From Owenia fusiformis (lineage: Eukaryota > Annelida > Polychaeta > Sabellida > Oweniidae), in NCBI GenBank assembly GCA_903813345.2, contig CAIIXF020000012.1:19909520-19973519 (forward strand): a stretch of 64,000 nucleotides of DNA. Reading direction: 5' to 3'. Positions 1 to 12,300 of this stretch are shown here, one piece after another (the stretch's first letter is position 1; each line of letters starts with the position of its first letter). The position numbers were made by a program, and so were the translations under genes. The notes under the pieces are model-generated. The model made no database searches, had not been told where the DNA came from, and saw only the letters and a program-made list of their open reading frames with translations.

Positions 1-63
1 CTCACTTTATTAACCACTATCTCATGCCATCTAGAAAGATTGAGTTGGCTTGTGGTCAAAATT

Positions 64-459
64 TTAGAGGGGTTTTGGAGGAAAAGCCGTTGGTGTTTTT
101 TGAAAATTATGAAGAGTTTTCTTAGTTTTAATAAAAGGGGGGAGCTCTAGCCATTTTGAGATTGCAGAAGGTAATGCTGAGGATGAAAATCTAGCAGAGC
201 ATCTTATGGGCATTTTGAATGGATCAATGTATCTCAAGTTTCTATTCCTAACATTACTATACTTATCAAAAATGTCTGTGATATATGAGGGACTTGTACC
301 ATTGGCAACTTTGAACATAAAATTATTTGATTGTATTCTACGTCTGGATTCAAGTGTTGGCCAGTTTAGGAGACTTAGAACCTTTTCTGTACTGCTCCCT
401 TGGATGCAGCCAGAACGATAGAGCGCCGCTGTGTAATATAGACTATCGAGTCTTCGCAA
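64..459 (-). pseudogene. C-terminal fragment of a LINE reverse transcriptase ORF
   Basis: An open frame of 131 codons matches the pattern of the C-terminal tail of L2/CR1/Jockey-type ORF2 proteins. About residue 28 it reads LSLLNWPTLESRR, then FMFKVANGTSPSYI, and about residue 93 SSSALPSAISKWLELP. In these families this tail follows the polymerase thumb and usually runs L.WLPLE.RR...L.FK..NG..P.YL followed by SF..SAI..WN.LP. The catalytic YADD region is missing, so the copy is 5'-truncated and non-functional. The 3' end lies toward base 1. Family assignment is by pattern recognition only; the exact clade is not resolved. Confidence 0.8.
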
Positions 460-662
460 AAGATATTTAGAAGCTGTGCCATATAAAATGGCACCATGAA
501 TAATGTAATATAATGTAATGTATAATGTATAGGTTCCCCTTCTGCGACTGTGAAACTTTCAATACACGTAGTGACATCTATTGATGATACAAGATTATTT
601 CTGAGATTCCATAAACTTTTTCTATCCACGTGCATATTTTTTTGAAGTATAATTAAAAAATA
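460..662. other. Spacer with short TAATG-type microsatellite
   Basis: Apart from a short imperfect run of TAATG/TATAATG around 500-530, nothing is recognisable here. It lies between the LINE fragment and a small inverted-repeat element. The open frame on the minus strand across it has no recognisable motif. Confidence 0.5.
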
Positions 663-822
663 TAGACCTAAGAGGAGGGTTTATATTGTCGAATACACCC
701 CGCAGGGCTAGGCACAAAGGTTTCCTGTACCCCGAATGACCGAATGGAGTGAGGGGTTCGAAAGCTTTTGTGCCTAGCCCTAAGGGATGTATTCGACGAT
801 ATTACACCTGCTCTGAGGTCTA
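663..822. mobile_element. 160-bp palindromic MITE with TA-type ends
   Basis: The first 56 bases, starting TAGACCTAAGAGGAGG, are an imperfect reverse complement of the last 58 bases, ending CTGAGGTCTA. Both arms share TCGAATACA and AGGGCTAGGCACAAA. The flanks read ATA on the left and TAT on the right, compatible with insertion at TA as in Tc1/mariner-type MITEs. The loop holds a CCCCGAATGACCGAATGG segment. No coding capacity. Confidence 0.75.
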
Positions 823-1199
823 TATTACGATTCGAAAATGAAAACTCAGCAAAATGTTTAGAATATTCATTATGGTCCGCCATTACTACGGTCCGCCGTT
901 ATGACGTCACACATTACACGTATTACGAGGGGTATTGTTCGCGAATATACCCCGGGTGAAATGTTGACTTTGTTGACAGTTTATAGAAGGCGTGAATACA
1001 GTCATGTTCGAATTTATGATATTTCATTCTGAGACTGATAACTTGCCATAGTTTAATTTGAACACTTTGAATAAGATTTCAATTTATGAATTGCTTTCTA
1101 TAATGTCCACATTCTTCTATCAACTCCCCAAATGACAATATTTGGGCAGATTTTGCTTCAAAATCTTTGCACCAGAAATAAACAAAAACTGCTCATTCT
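823..1199. other. Spacer with a CRE octamer and a short palindrome
   Basis: No gene is visible. TGACGTCA, a perfect CRE octamer, lies at 902-909, and 929-953 form a small palindrome with GGGGTAT and ATACCCC arms. If the ZCCHC8 gene ends in this direction its next exon could lie here, but I found no segment resembling the part of ZCCHC8 that follows the PSP domain. Confidence 0.4.
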
Positions 1200-1680
1200 G
1201 GAATTCAGTCGCCTTGCCCAAGTCGGTCTCTTTTACTTATATTGAATTCTATTATGACCGCCTTGTACCCAAGAGAAAGCCACGTGCTTTACCGACCCAA
1301 TGTTTATGTCGGTAAAATTTGACCAATCAACGACAGCCCTGACGCGTTAGCCCATTATTATGCACGGTCAAAAACAAATACACTTTTCACGAACAAATCT
1401 TGCACAAATTCATCATGAAAAAAACAAATATTTTATCAGATAAATATCAATCAGAGTTTAGTGGATGCCGGAGCATCAATCGAATACCCGGAGGTGAGAA
1501 GATTTCAACAAGAAACGTTGAAACGATCGCTAAAACCAAATGATCGAACATCTAGGGTGAGATTCAATCACTGAATCAGATCGATTAGGACTCAATTCAA
1601 TTCAATGATCTGATCGAGTGTTTCTTTAGAGTTACAATATATTATGTAACTAGAAAAACAGCAACTCCACGGAGTAGCAA

Positions 1681-2783
1681 ATCCCACCGAACAAAACATG
1701 TTTTAATAAAAAAAATTGAGCCAAATTCATCCACTGGTATTTAAATTATCAAAGATTATGTCTATATGAAACATGGTTGCCATTTTGAAATTCAGCTGTC
1801 ATCTTTAGATTTCTTCTTTAGCAGAGAATTTTCGTCCAATGGTATCTGGGTTATCAAAGATTACTTTTTTAATGAAAAATGGCAGCCATTTTGAAATTCA
1901 GCTATCGCCTTTGAAATTTCTTATGAAGCAGATCTCCCTAAACATGAAAAATGGCAGCCATTTTGAAATTCAGTGGCCATCTTGATCATTTATTTTTGAG
2001 CAGAACTTCTTTGTCTCTAGGCATCAGCATATAGAATTTGAACCAAATCCGTCAACTGGTATTTGAGTTATCAATGGTTACGTTCTTTTATGAAAAATGG
2101 CGGCCATTTTGAAATTTAGCTACCACCTTGAAAATCCCTTCTCGAGCAGAGCTCTTATGTCCCTAGGCATCATCATGTAAAATTTGAACCAAATCCATAC
2201 AATGGTAATTGAGTTATCAAAGATAATGTTTTTTTATGAAAAATGGCCGCCATTTTGAAATTTAGCTGCCATCTTGAAAATCTTTTCTTGAGCAGAGCTC
2301 CTATGTCCCTAGGAATCAGCATCTAAAATTTGAACCAAATCCATTCAATGGTCTTAGTTATCAAAGATAACGTTTTTTTTTACAAAAAATGGCTGCCATT
2401 TTGAAATTTGGTGGCCATCTTGAAAATGTCTTCTTCAGCAAGGCTCCTTTGTACCAAGGCAATAGCATATAAAATTTGAACCAAATCCATCCGCTAGTAT
2501 TTGAGTTATTAAAGATTATATTTTTTCCGAAAAATGGCCGCCATTTTTGAATTAAGTGGCCAAATTGAAAATTCCTTCTCGAGCAGAGGTCCTACACCCA
2601 TAAGGCATAAGACTATAAAATTTGAATGAAATCTGTCAACCGGTATTTGAGTTATTGCCCTGACACACGAACGGACGGATGAACGGACGAACGGACGGAT
2701 GGACGGACGGACGGACGAACGGACGGACGGACGAACAGACGGACGGCTTTTCTACATCCCCCTCGAACTTTGTTCGGTGGGAT
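1681..2783. mobile_element. Nested tandem-repeat element with ATCCCAYCGAAC ends
   Basis: The segment opens ATCCCACCGAACAAA and closes TTTGTTCGGTGGGAT, a perfect 15-bp inverted pair. Between them are about six degenerate copies of a unit of roughly 145 bp. Each copy contains a palindrome of the type AATGGCGGCCATTTTGAAA, then GAGCAGAGCTCCTATGTCCC, then AATTTGAACCAAATCC and TATTTGAGTTATCAAAG. The last copy runs into an ACGG microsatellite. A second family member lies at 14415-15617. Flanking TAGCRA on the left and AATTAAAT on the right are also shared by the two copies, so the true borders may be slightly wider. Confidence 0.75.
2667..2747. repeat. ACGG tetranucleotide microsatellite
   Basis: An uninterrupted series of ACGG and GACG units with GATG/AACG variants, directly before the conserved closing hairpin of the surrounding element. 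The Ser/Val/Arg/Pro-rich frame seen on the minus strand here is only a translation of the microsatellite. Confidence 0.9.
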
Positions 2784-3192
2784 AATTAAATGTAAATTGG
2801 AATGTAAGCAGTCATCAATATAAATTAAATCATGCAATTCAATGTGGATTCAAAACTGAATTTGCGATGAAAATGCACGAAGACCTAGTCTCAGGCAATG
2901 TAGTTTGCTTTGTTTATGCAGGTCAACCTGATAACGTTTTGATTGGTCAATCAGCCTGAAGTCACACGTCGTGTCCATGCGATCTTGTCAATCAATAAGG
3001 TTTCACGATACACCGTGACAGCGTAGGTATTATGGGAAGCTCGAAACCGCTGAATAACTTAGCATAATATCAGCGATGATGCATTGGATTGTACATGGCG
3101 GTAATAATTCAAGATCAGATAAGTAATAAAATACCGACTTGGGCAAGGCTAGGAATTCAGTGACATTCTAAGAAATCTCCACCCACCTTTAC

Positions 3193-3335
3193 CATGCTTG
3201 TCAAACATTGATATCCCTGAAGTTTGACATTCTGCCTCTTTGAGCCAACCTGGGGGGTAACCCATCATCCTCATCTGGTAGATCCAGGGCGGTACTTCGA
3301 TGTCCCTCAAGCCCAGAGCGCCACGTAAGTTCTCA
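3193..3335 (-). CDS. ZCCHC8: ZCCHC8 exon 8, PSP domain
   Basis: Acceptor GTTAATTCAG|TGAGAA and donor AAGCATG|GTAAAG. Codes ENLRGALGLRDIEV, PPWIYQMRMMGYPPGWL and KEAECQTSGISMFDKH. YPPGWL is the signature of PSP (proline-rich in spliceosome-associated) domains. The next exon must lie left of the MULE-like insertion or outside the window. Confidence 0.93.
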
Positions 3336-6300
3336 CTGAATTAACAGAGTTAATCCTATAACAAGGTTTCACTCCTACAACTTCTACTTAGGGAGTTACA
3401 TGTGCATGGGTGTATCTTAGCTATGAGGCAAAATTATGTTTTTCTTTTATTTATTTATTTTTTCATTTAGTATTGAATTCGAGTCTTTTTTCCAAGGCTC
3501 TGATGACTGTAGAATTGTGTTGTATATTTTTTTTTGCAATAAAACCATCTGGTGTTGAAGTCATACCTGATTTCTCCTGGTTTGAAGCTGGCAAACCGTG
3601 GATCTGTCTCAAAATTACCTTTCCTGGAAAAAAAGCAATTCAGCAAAATAGCAAATGTGATATCATTATGTCAGTATCACTCTAGAATTATTTGATATTT
3701 TTATCACTGAGTTGATATCAAATATCAACACGAGTGAGCGATATCTACGAGGCGATAAAATGATATCACGAGAAATTATATGATATTGGGTTTATCTCAT
3801 GATTACAATCACCAGGTGTGATGTTCTGATCCAATTTCCAGGACATAAACTAGAAATTAGAATATCAGTTGACCGTAATTCAATACACCAATGAAACTTA
3901 AAGAGAATAAATTAACGGACCTATTTTCTCAGAAGAGAATAAATTATCTGACCTAATTTCCAACAATATTGTGGCGCGAAATGCAAATGTGATATCACAC
4001 GGATATGCGTGAGATAAACGATATCACACGCATATGAGTTTGATAAACAATTTTCTGGAAAATATCACACGGATATCAATAATATCAGAAATATCAATAG
4101 CTGTTATTGTACAGATGACACATTAATCGTGGGAAAATTAGAAATATCAAATCAGTTATACAACAAATAAAAAATGAGTCCCCTTAAATCATTTGAAATC
4201 CCACGTTTTTCCTGTTCTTTAAATGTATCAAATTCCTTATACCTCTTAATCTTCTGATCATATTTTCAAAATGTTGCACGTTGTCACCTTTGGTTAACAT
4301 AGCACACAATGAATGATATTCTACTAAAAGTGGTAGATTAAAATCCCTAGGATGCCCAAAAACTTAAAGAGGCATTGTCTGATAGGAGCACAATTAGAGT
4401 AGACTTGATATTTTTGTATCACAGGTTCATCGATCTACTTGCAGACTGTCAGATACTGACTCCTGTGAGTACAGTGTCAATTTCATGATTGCACACAGAA
4501 TTATTGAAGTTTGAAAAGAAATTCAAAAATTCGCTCCGAATCTGATTGGCTGCCTGGGTTCAAGTCACTTGTTGACAATCATATCACATGAAATTAACTA
4601 CGACTTACGAGTTTTTGCCAGTCAAACTCTGCACTGGTCCACCTTGGTTTGCCATAAATATGGCACGTCTACGGCTGATTTCCTTTTGATTCCTTGGTTC
4701 TTGGCAATCAGTTAGCATATGGTCTCCCCCACAGTTCCAACATTCATTTTTGGGACGACTGAAAGAAGATAATACTATAATGCAATTGACATATTGTATT
4801 TTGTTTCAAAACATAATGAGTAATGCCAAATGTCAACATAGCTCAGCAATATTTACAGAATAGTTAGTGGAATGCTTATTTAGTGATATACAATATAAAA
4901 TGAAACATTTACAGTAAAATTATTATATTGAAGATAAGACAAGGTAAAAAAACAATTGATATTTTTGTAATGGGTATGTTGTTAAATGTTGGGAAAATGT
5001 CATCTTCTGGTAGACTTACTTTTCTTTCTTTTTTACTTTCAAAGCCTCTTCTTCAGGGTCAAGAGGTAATGCCTCTAGGAAGATCTGTACATATCTACTC
5101 TGTCAGGAATATCAACTATTATAAAACCATGTTAATCCGAATGCCACTGGGACTGGCCAAAAGTGTTCAGATTAGCCGGTGTTCATAAAACTAGGCTTTT
5201 AACATGGAAGTCTATAGCAGATTTAAAAATGGTACCAAAGAGAACAGTATAGAGGGCAGTGTTCCGACATACAAAAGCACATTCAAAAAGTATTCTTGAA
5301 ACTTTTAAATTAAAGAACACATATGTGAGGATACAAAACATAGTTTTGCTGTAAAATACAAAACCTTTAAGTGAGAGCCGACTGTTTAAAAATGTTCAAA
5401 GTTTTTAAAATGGCCAAATATTACTCCTAAATATTCCACTTTCATGAAAAAGTTTATCTATTAATCTAAAATAACAATTCTGATGAGTGACACTTAGACA
5501 CTCCACCTAAATGTCCATATAAGGATACGCAGGTGTTTCCCAGCCATCAGTCATCTGACAATTGTCTCCTCCTACCAGGGGCGTCCCCATTGGGTCCAGG
5601 ATAAACTTGTAGTAATACTGACAATTACCAATCACCTGAATGGAACAAAATCAAGTAATGTGAGAAATAATGTGAATCATGACCAATAATACATTCAAAC
5701 AATGGGTAAAAGTTGTAATACTTGAACTGAAAATCTACTTACAGCCCTTATATAACTCACCATGTGTTTTCTCCTAACTTGTTGCTTGTTTCCATGAATC
5801 AACTTGCCCTCCACCTTGTCATGAATACACACAGACGACAGCTGTAAATCATCATGTAGTCTCATTTAGTGTATCATCAGAATTTCTTTCAACAGGTTAG
5901 GTTATTTGAAATAATATACAAAATGTAATTTTAACATGAAAGCAATTGTAACTTCTTCCAAAAATTAGGTGGTAAAAGCAAAAGGGAAAAATAATATAGT
6001 AAGGCCAGCTAAAAAACAATCTAGAAATAAGGAGAGATTGTGGGTGTGTTTCATTAGAATCTAGGTAAATCACCTGTTCTTGTTCATTTTAATATTTTCA
6101 ATTCATGCTCATATTTTTACTCATTTGATATATGTATATTCAAACCTCTTTAATCTACACTGTCCATTGAGAATAGTCAAAAATGTTTGGATTAGCAAAT
6201 AAGCCACTATAAAATGATTAGTGTTTATTTTGTATTCTAATATGATATGTGACGTCACAATAGCTAGAACAATTGATTTACTGATCTATATAGGAGTATG

Positions 6301-9300
6301 TATGACCACTAAAATTCACAAATCACTCCGGAATAGCCCGACAACGGTAAAGTCGGCAGACATAACCGTCGCTTCAATTAGATTTTCATGAACTGTATGT
6401 TTAATAGAGCACCTAGACTAAACTCTTCTGGAACAACAATCAATCAAACTGTCTTAATACTCATTGTACAGTTAATAATGTTCTACTATCGAAATAAAAT
6501 CTTTAATTTAACCGATCAAAATGAGATAACGGGATAACGTTCACTGTAATTACTTTCTAAATTACTCAAATTCAGATTCCGTTGTCATTGACGATATCGA
6601 AGATGCTATATTGTGGTGATTCACAACCCAATTTGATCCAAAATGGGATTCCATATGATACATTATCACAAGACCTGAATGCATGCACAGAATAAGCGAC
6701 AAAAAATCCCATGAAATGAGGACCAAGTGATTAAACAGTTGAAGCGACGGTTATGTCCGTCATTTGTGACAACGGTATCTGACTTTAACTGTAGTCAGGC
6801 TATTCCAGTGTGCAAATGCAAATAGTTGTGTTTCTTGTCTGTTTATCATATTAGAACAAAGACCTCAATTTTATGATTAATGTCAAATGTCGAACCTCAA
6901 ATTTTAATGTGACCATTGTCAAAGACCTCAATCGCTACGCGATTCCAGTCTTTTAACAATGAACAGAATTTCTGGTCATATATCACGCCATAAATCATAA
7001 AATCTTGGTCTTTGTTCCAAGTATGAGTTCTCTGGTACATTAATTTCAAAAATAGTTGTCATTTTCTGTTGGTGTTTCTGTAGATAATGTGTTAAAGTTC
7101 CTTTACTTACTGGAGGTGTTATCATTTCCATGTTGTCACCGTTGTCATTAGCAACAAGGTCATGAATGTAGTTCTCAATCTGGACCTTGTATTTCCTGAA
7201 ATAAAAATGAACTCACATTTGGAAAGTTTTGCTTCATTTCTAAAATAACAAACACAAGAAATAAGACATCTAATTTGTTCAACAAAATTAACAGAACACA
7301 GAACAAATTAACAAAAAGTGAAAATTGTCAATGGATTACATGCAGAATGAATTAAGTTGCTAAATAAACAAATATTCAAGCTGTTTGCAAATCACACATC
7401 TTGATTATGCTATATCAAAAGTCAATATGAATATTTGGGTCTTCACAATATATACTGCAAATTCACAAGAAAACAACTGTGTACATATTTATTATGTTTG
7501 AAAAACACTTTTTGTTCAAACACAGAGTTCAGATATAAGCAATTACTGATCTTCTTCAATTTGCAGGCAATTGCAGGCCCGTAGCCAGAGGGGGAGCTGG
7601 GAGAGCCCCCCTGGCCAGAAATTCTTTTAAAATCATGCAGTTTTTCACTATTCTGACAATTTTGGCATGATTTTTAGCCAAAAAAAGCTCCCCCTCCCTG
7701 GTAAAAGCTGGTTACGGGCAAGAATTGGATCAATGGAATGAAGAACTAGTTTCATACCTGGCAGGAGGACAGTCCATGAGTTGAGTTAAAAGACTGGGTC
7801 CTTACCTGACAATTGGATTGTTTTGACAAAGGACTAGGTTATACCTGGCAATGATCTGGGATAAAGGACAAGGTTATACCTGGCAATGATCTGGGATAAA
7901 GGACTAGGTTCATTCCTGGCAATATAATCTGGGATAAAGGACTAGGTTTAGCTGGCAATAGGATTGTTGAGACAAAGGACTAGGTTATACCTGGCAATAT
8001 GATCTGGGATAAAGAACTAGGTTCATACCTGACAATTGGATTGTTGAGACAAAGGACTAGGTTATACCTGGCAATATGATCTGGGATAAAGAACTAGGTT
8101 CATACCTGACAATTGGATTGTTGAGACAAAGGACTAGGTTATACCTGGCAATATGATCTGGGATAAAGGACTAGGTTATATCTGGCAATATGATCAGGGA
8201 TAAAGAACCAGGTTCATACCTAGCTATAAGATTGTTGAGACAAAGGACTAGGTTATACCTGGCAATGATCTGGGATAAAAAACTAGGTTCATACCTGACA
8301 ATTGGATTGTTGAGACAAAGGACTAGGTTATACCTGGCAATATGATCTGGGATAAAGGACTAGGTTATACCACCTGGCAATGATCTGGGATAAAGAACTA
8401 GGTTCATACCTGGCAATAGGATTGTTTAGATAAAGGACCTGGACTAGTGGACTAGTATCATCATCTGCCCCCCATCTGAAACAAAAGTCAGTTGTCCATA
8501 AAAATCAATTATGAATAACACCTAACTATCATCAGATTATGTCACACTCTTTACTGGACACTCAAAGCATAATTTCACCAAGATTCGTTAAAAATATGTT
8601 GCTGTTTTTATAAATGGGAATTAAGACATGCAATTTGCCACTTGACTTTTTGATATTCCACCTGTCATATGAGTTTCCCAGTGTGAGAATTGCAGTAGTT
8701 ACTGAGACCACAAACTAATTTATTTTACTTTTCATTATTGAAGTTATTAATTTGCGATTTTCACACTGGAAAATATAAAATATGACATAAATGTAATGCT
8801 AATTAAGGAGAAATGGATTTGTTTCTTAAACAAATATAGCAACAATATGATCTAACATAGATCTTATTAAGCAGTAATTAAAATTGTTCTGGAAGTGAGT
8901 TCATGCAATTTTCTTCTGAATCATTATCTTTTGCAGGAATGAAGTCATCAACAGAAACATTTTTTCATCAACTTCTGGCTCAATTTTCCCCAATCATGCC
9001 TACTCCAGCTTTCTCATTTACTTGCACTACTAAATTCTAGTAATTATTGTGAGTTGAAAATGACTAATTATAAACATGCTTACCTTGTAGCATTCAGAAG
9101 TCTTTTATATTTGGATAGTTCTTGGTCTAAGACAATTAAGGATAATAAGTATTTATTCATTAAATTCAATGCAGTTATTTAATAAATAAGGCTTAATGTA
9201 CTGAGAAGTTTTGATGGGGTTTTACTAACTTATCTCCCTAATACTCTACTGGACATACAAGGACAAGGAATCTTGTACAATAAATTGTACACATATTTTG

Positions 9301-12300
9301 TCCACATATATGGTGATTCAGTATTATCATACTTCTTGGTCTTAATCAAACCCCTTTTTAGCAACATAGATGCTTTTTGTGTCTGTCACGCTTATCTGTG
9401 GTAAATTTTCCCCAAACTAATATGAAGGTACACCAAAATAAATCAAGACATCTTGCCTAGGTGCAATTTTATAACAATGTCATACAAGCCAATGTCTCAA
9501 ATTGATGTCTTTGAAAAATTAGCCTTAACAAAAGCTGAATTTGCAATTATAAGATTTAACATTGAAATTAGATTCAGACTCCTGCTTCATATAATATTTT
9601 AGTGAATAAGAAATTTTTTGAGGTTATTTATAAAATAATATGTATGTATGTATTGATGATAAATTCTAGACTGACATCTTTCCTTGCTAATGTCTCACTA
9701 AGTCACTTCTTATCTCTGAAAATATGATTGTAAAATGCAATAATATCAAGGATATAAAAATAAGTGTTTCTTTTAGTCCATATTTCTGAGACCTTGCCTA
9801 CCACTATCAAACTCAGGAATCTCCACACATTGAAATAGGTGCTGCACTTCGATAACACAAAAATACCTCCAACAATTTTTCACGCGAAAGAATAAATGCA
9901 ATTGAGTTTACATGTAAATTACTATCAATTTTCCCAATTTAAATGGATAAGTTATCAAAAAATTATTGATAATTTTTATCAAACATCAAGTAGACATATA
10001 TTTCCGCCTTCTAAGCAATACACTTATTACATTTCCGTTCATGATGAGAAGAATATCAAAGAGGCTCACTGCGACTGATTGAGAATGGCAGACATTAGCA
10101 TTAGTTAGCCATTAATAATTATTAAAAGTCAAATTACTGCATCCATAGGTTATTTACTCAAACCAAACAAGTAGAAATAGAAAGATGTGAATCTCAGCTA
10201 TAAATTAAGTGCAAAATCTGTCACAGGGAAGCAGGTACCATTTTGTATAAGGGCTTGAGCAAGCTATTGGTAGCACTTTCATATTGGCACCCAGAAAAAA
10301 TGCAAGGCTTAAGATACAGATGGGAAATCAGTCTTATTAATTAGGTATACCCACTATATGTCTGAGGAAGATATCATTTTTTTGAAAGATGAATGATATT
10401 TTTTTATAAATTTTCATGTATCAAAATATGCCTTATTCTCTATGTAACAAATTCCCAAGAAAAAATCCACCTTTACATATATACTTCAAACATGTACTTG
10501 AATAGAGTAAGTTAAAGTAATTTGGCTTCATTGGAAAGATTAAGGAATTTGCTTTAAAATGATATGCAACAAGTGTGTCCATAATAGTGTATAGAGTTTT
10601 TATAACCGCTTGTAGCACACAACCGTTGGTGTAACATTTCATTATAAATTTTATGTTAAAAAAGACTGAATTTTTCAACATATTTTCCAATCTTTGCTTA
10701 CAGTTTTTTTAAGATGATATCAAAAGTACGGAATGTTAAAATTCTGTCACTAAAAAAATTATAGAAAAGGCTGTAGTGGTTCCTGAGATATTGGCTCTCA
10801 AAATAACTAACTGATTTTCCGACACGCAAATGTCTTTTCCGAAGAGCATGTGTATTTTAAGACTGAAGTAATATGATACCCTAAAAACTATTTTAAAACA
10901 AAATGCATTTAGTTTCTTGAATATTCAAAACAAATAAATAGCTTTGAACTGTCATATATACCTGTAAAATCAATTTTAAAATTCCGACACAAGAAAAAAG
11001 TCCTTTCCGAAGAGCTCTTCGGAAAAGACAAACTCAAAACAGTGCATTAACCAACAATATTGAAGAGAAACACACTGGAATATATTTTCTGATGAACTTT
11101 TATACATAAAATATGTTTACTGAAGTAACTAAGACTTAAACAGGAACTACAAAAGTAAATGTGTCCTTTCCGAAGAGCAATTCAGTCTCTGATTAGGAAT
11201 GCTGTATTGGATGTCTATATAACTAACTTTTCTACTGATGTATAAAGGCATTAGCACAATGTTTACAAATATAACATTGAATCTTGATTTGAACAGTACT
11301 GTAAAACCCTTTAAAACACTCAAGTGTAAAATTGCAAATGAAGAATGCCGCAAATATAAAATTGTATCTTCATCACTATTTTTCCTGTGATAATAGGTTC
11401 AATTCACTGACAATTACCACCAACAATTGAGTCGTTTCTAGGCCTACATGTCCCCAGCCCAGCAACTAAATGAAGGACCCACGGTCCTATGCAGTTTGGA
11501 ACCTTCAGAGGAATTTATATCCTGACTTTCAAACAAAAATATTGATTTGGATTTGTAGTCTCGAACTTTGAGAAACTTAGATAGCATAGTTATGTGACCT
11601 AGTTTGATGACCTTTGACCTTGAAAATTTTACTTATTCAGAGCTCAGTAAGGTCTTTTGTGATTAAGCTGACCAAAATTTACATCCAAAAATCAATTTGA
11701 AAAACAACTTTTTTTGACCTTTCGAAGGTCACTGAAGGTCAAGTAAAGGTCAAATCCTAAAACTAATGTCAGATTTGAACTCCTGGCAATTTGTAGATGA
11801 TTTTCAAAAAAAATTTGGTCAAATTGAAGCAAGTTGAAAAATAACTTATTTTTACTGTTTTTTGACGTCAAATATTTCAAAAACGGTAAAAATTTGATGC
11901 TGACATATATTGAGAAATATGTAGGGAATGCTTAAATCTATTAATGATGTAATTTATTGCAGGAAATGATCAAGTATAAGGCAAACTTTAAGAATCTTGT
12001 CAATCACAAAACCTGCCATTGACTTTATACATGAGAAAGTTTCCTGAAAATGACTAAGTCCTACTTTTTTTCAAATTTTATAGAGTAAACACCAAAAACC
12101 GTAATTCCAAGAGCTTAGAAATCTTCAGAGGACATAAGTTGCATATACACCAACTACTAAAAGTTATTTGAAAGTTCTACTTCACCAAAGTGTCTAGTAT
12201 TTACAGAAAAGTTGACTTTTTGACGTCAAAATCCGCAATTTCTCGGAAACCGGGCGAACTTGGGAAATGGCGATGATAGGTCAAATAGGCATTATGGATA

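Larger units (their letters stand above)
1210..3151. mobile_element. 1.94-kb non-autonomous element with 10-bp TSD
   Basis: GGAATTCAGT occurs at 1200-1209 and again at 3152-3161 as a direct repeat. Inside, the left end GCCTTGCCCAAGTCGGT is the reverse complement of the right end ACCGACTTGGGCAAGGC, and weaker inverted similarity continues for about 70 bp to an ACCGCC/GGCGGT match, with a further shared TTGACCAATCAA deeper in. A 9-11 bp TSD is typical of Mutator-like elements, so a MULE-derived non-autonomous element is inferred. It carries no transposase. The middle is occupied by a tandem-repeat element (1681-2783). It lies in the intron downstream of the last visible ZCCHC8 exon. Confidence 0.75.

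Noticed and set aside
2652-2837. Open frame rich in SVRPSVRPSV (also at 12201-12470 and 26788-27015)
   Set aside because: Translation of ACGG-type microsatellites, open by composition only.
7740-8440. Series of TACCTG words as exon borders of a minus-strand gene
   Set aside because: They are part of a minisatellite unit and no coding frame lies between them.
9784-9831. Possible extra ZCCHC8 exon on the minus strand (HLFQCVEIPEF) with donor GTAGGC
   Set aside because: Exon 1 joins exon 2 directly in phase and yields an unbroken coiled coil (RQENQELSK); the candidate has a weak acceptor and stops upstream.
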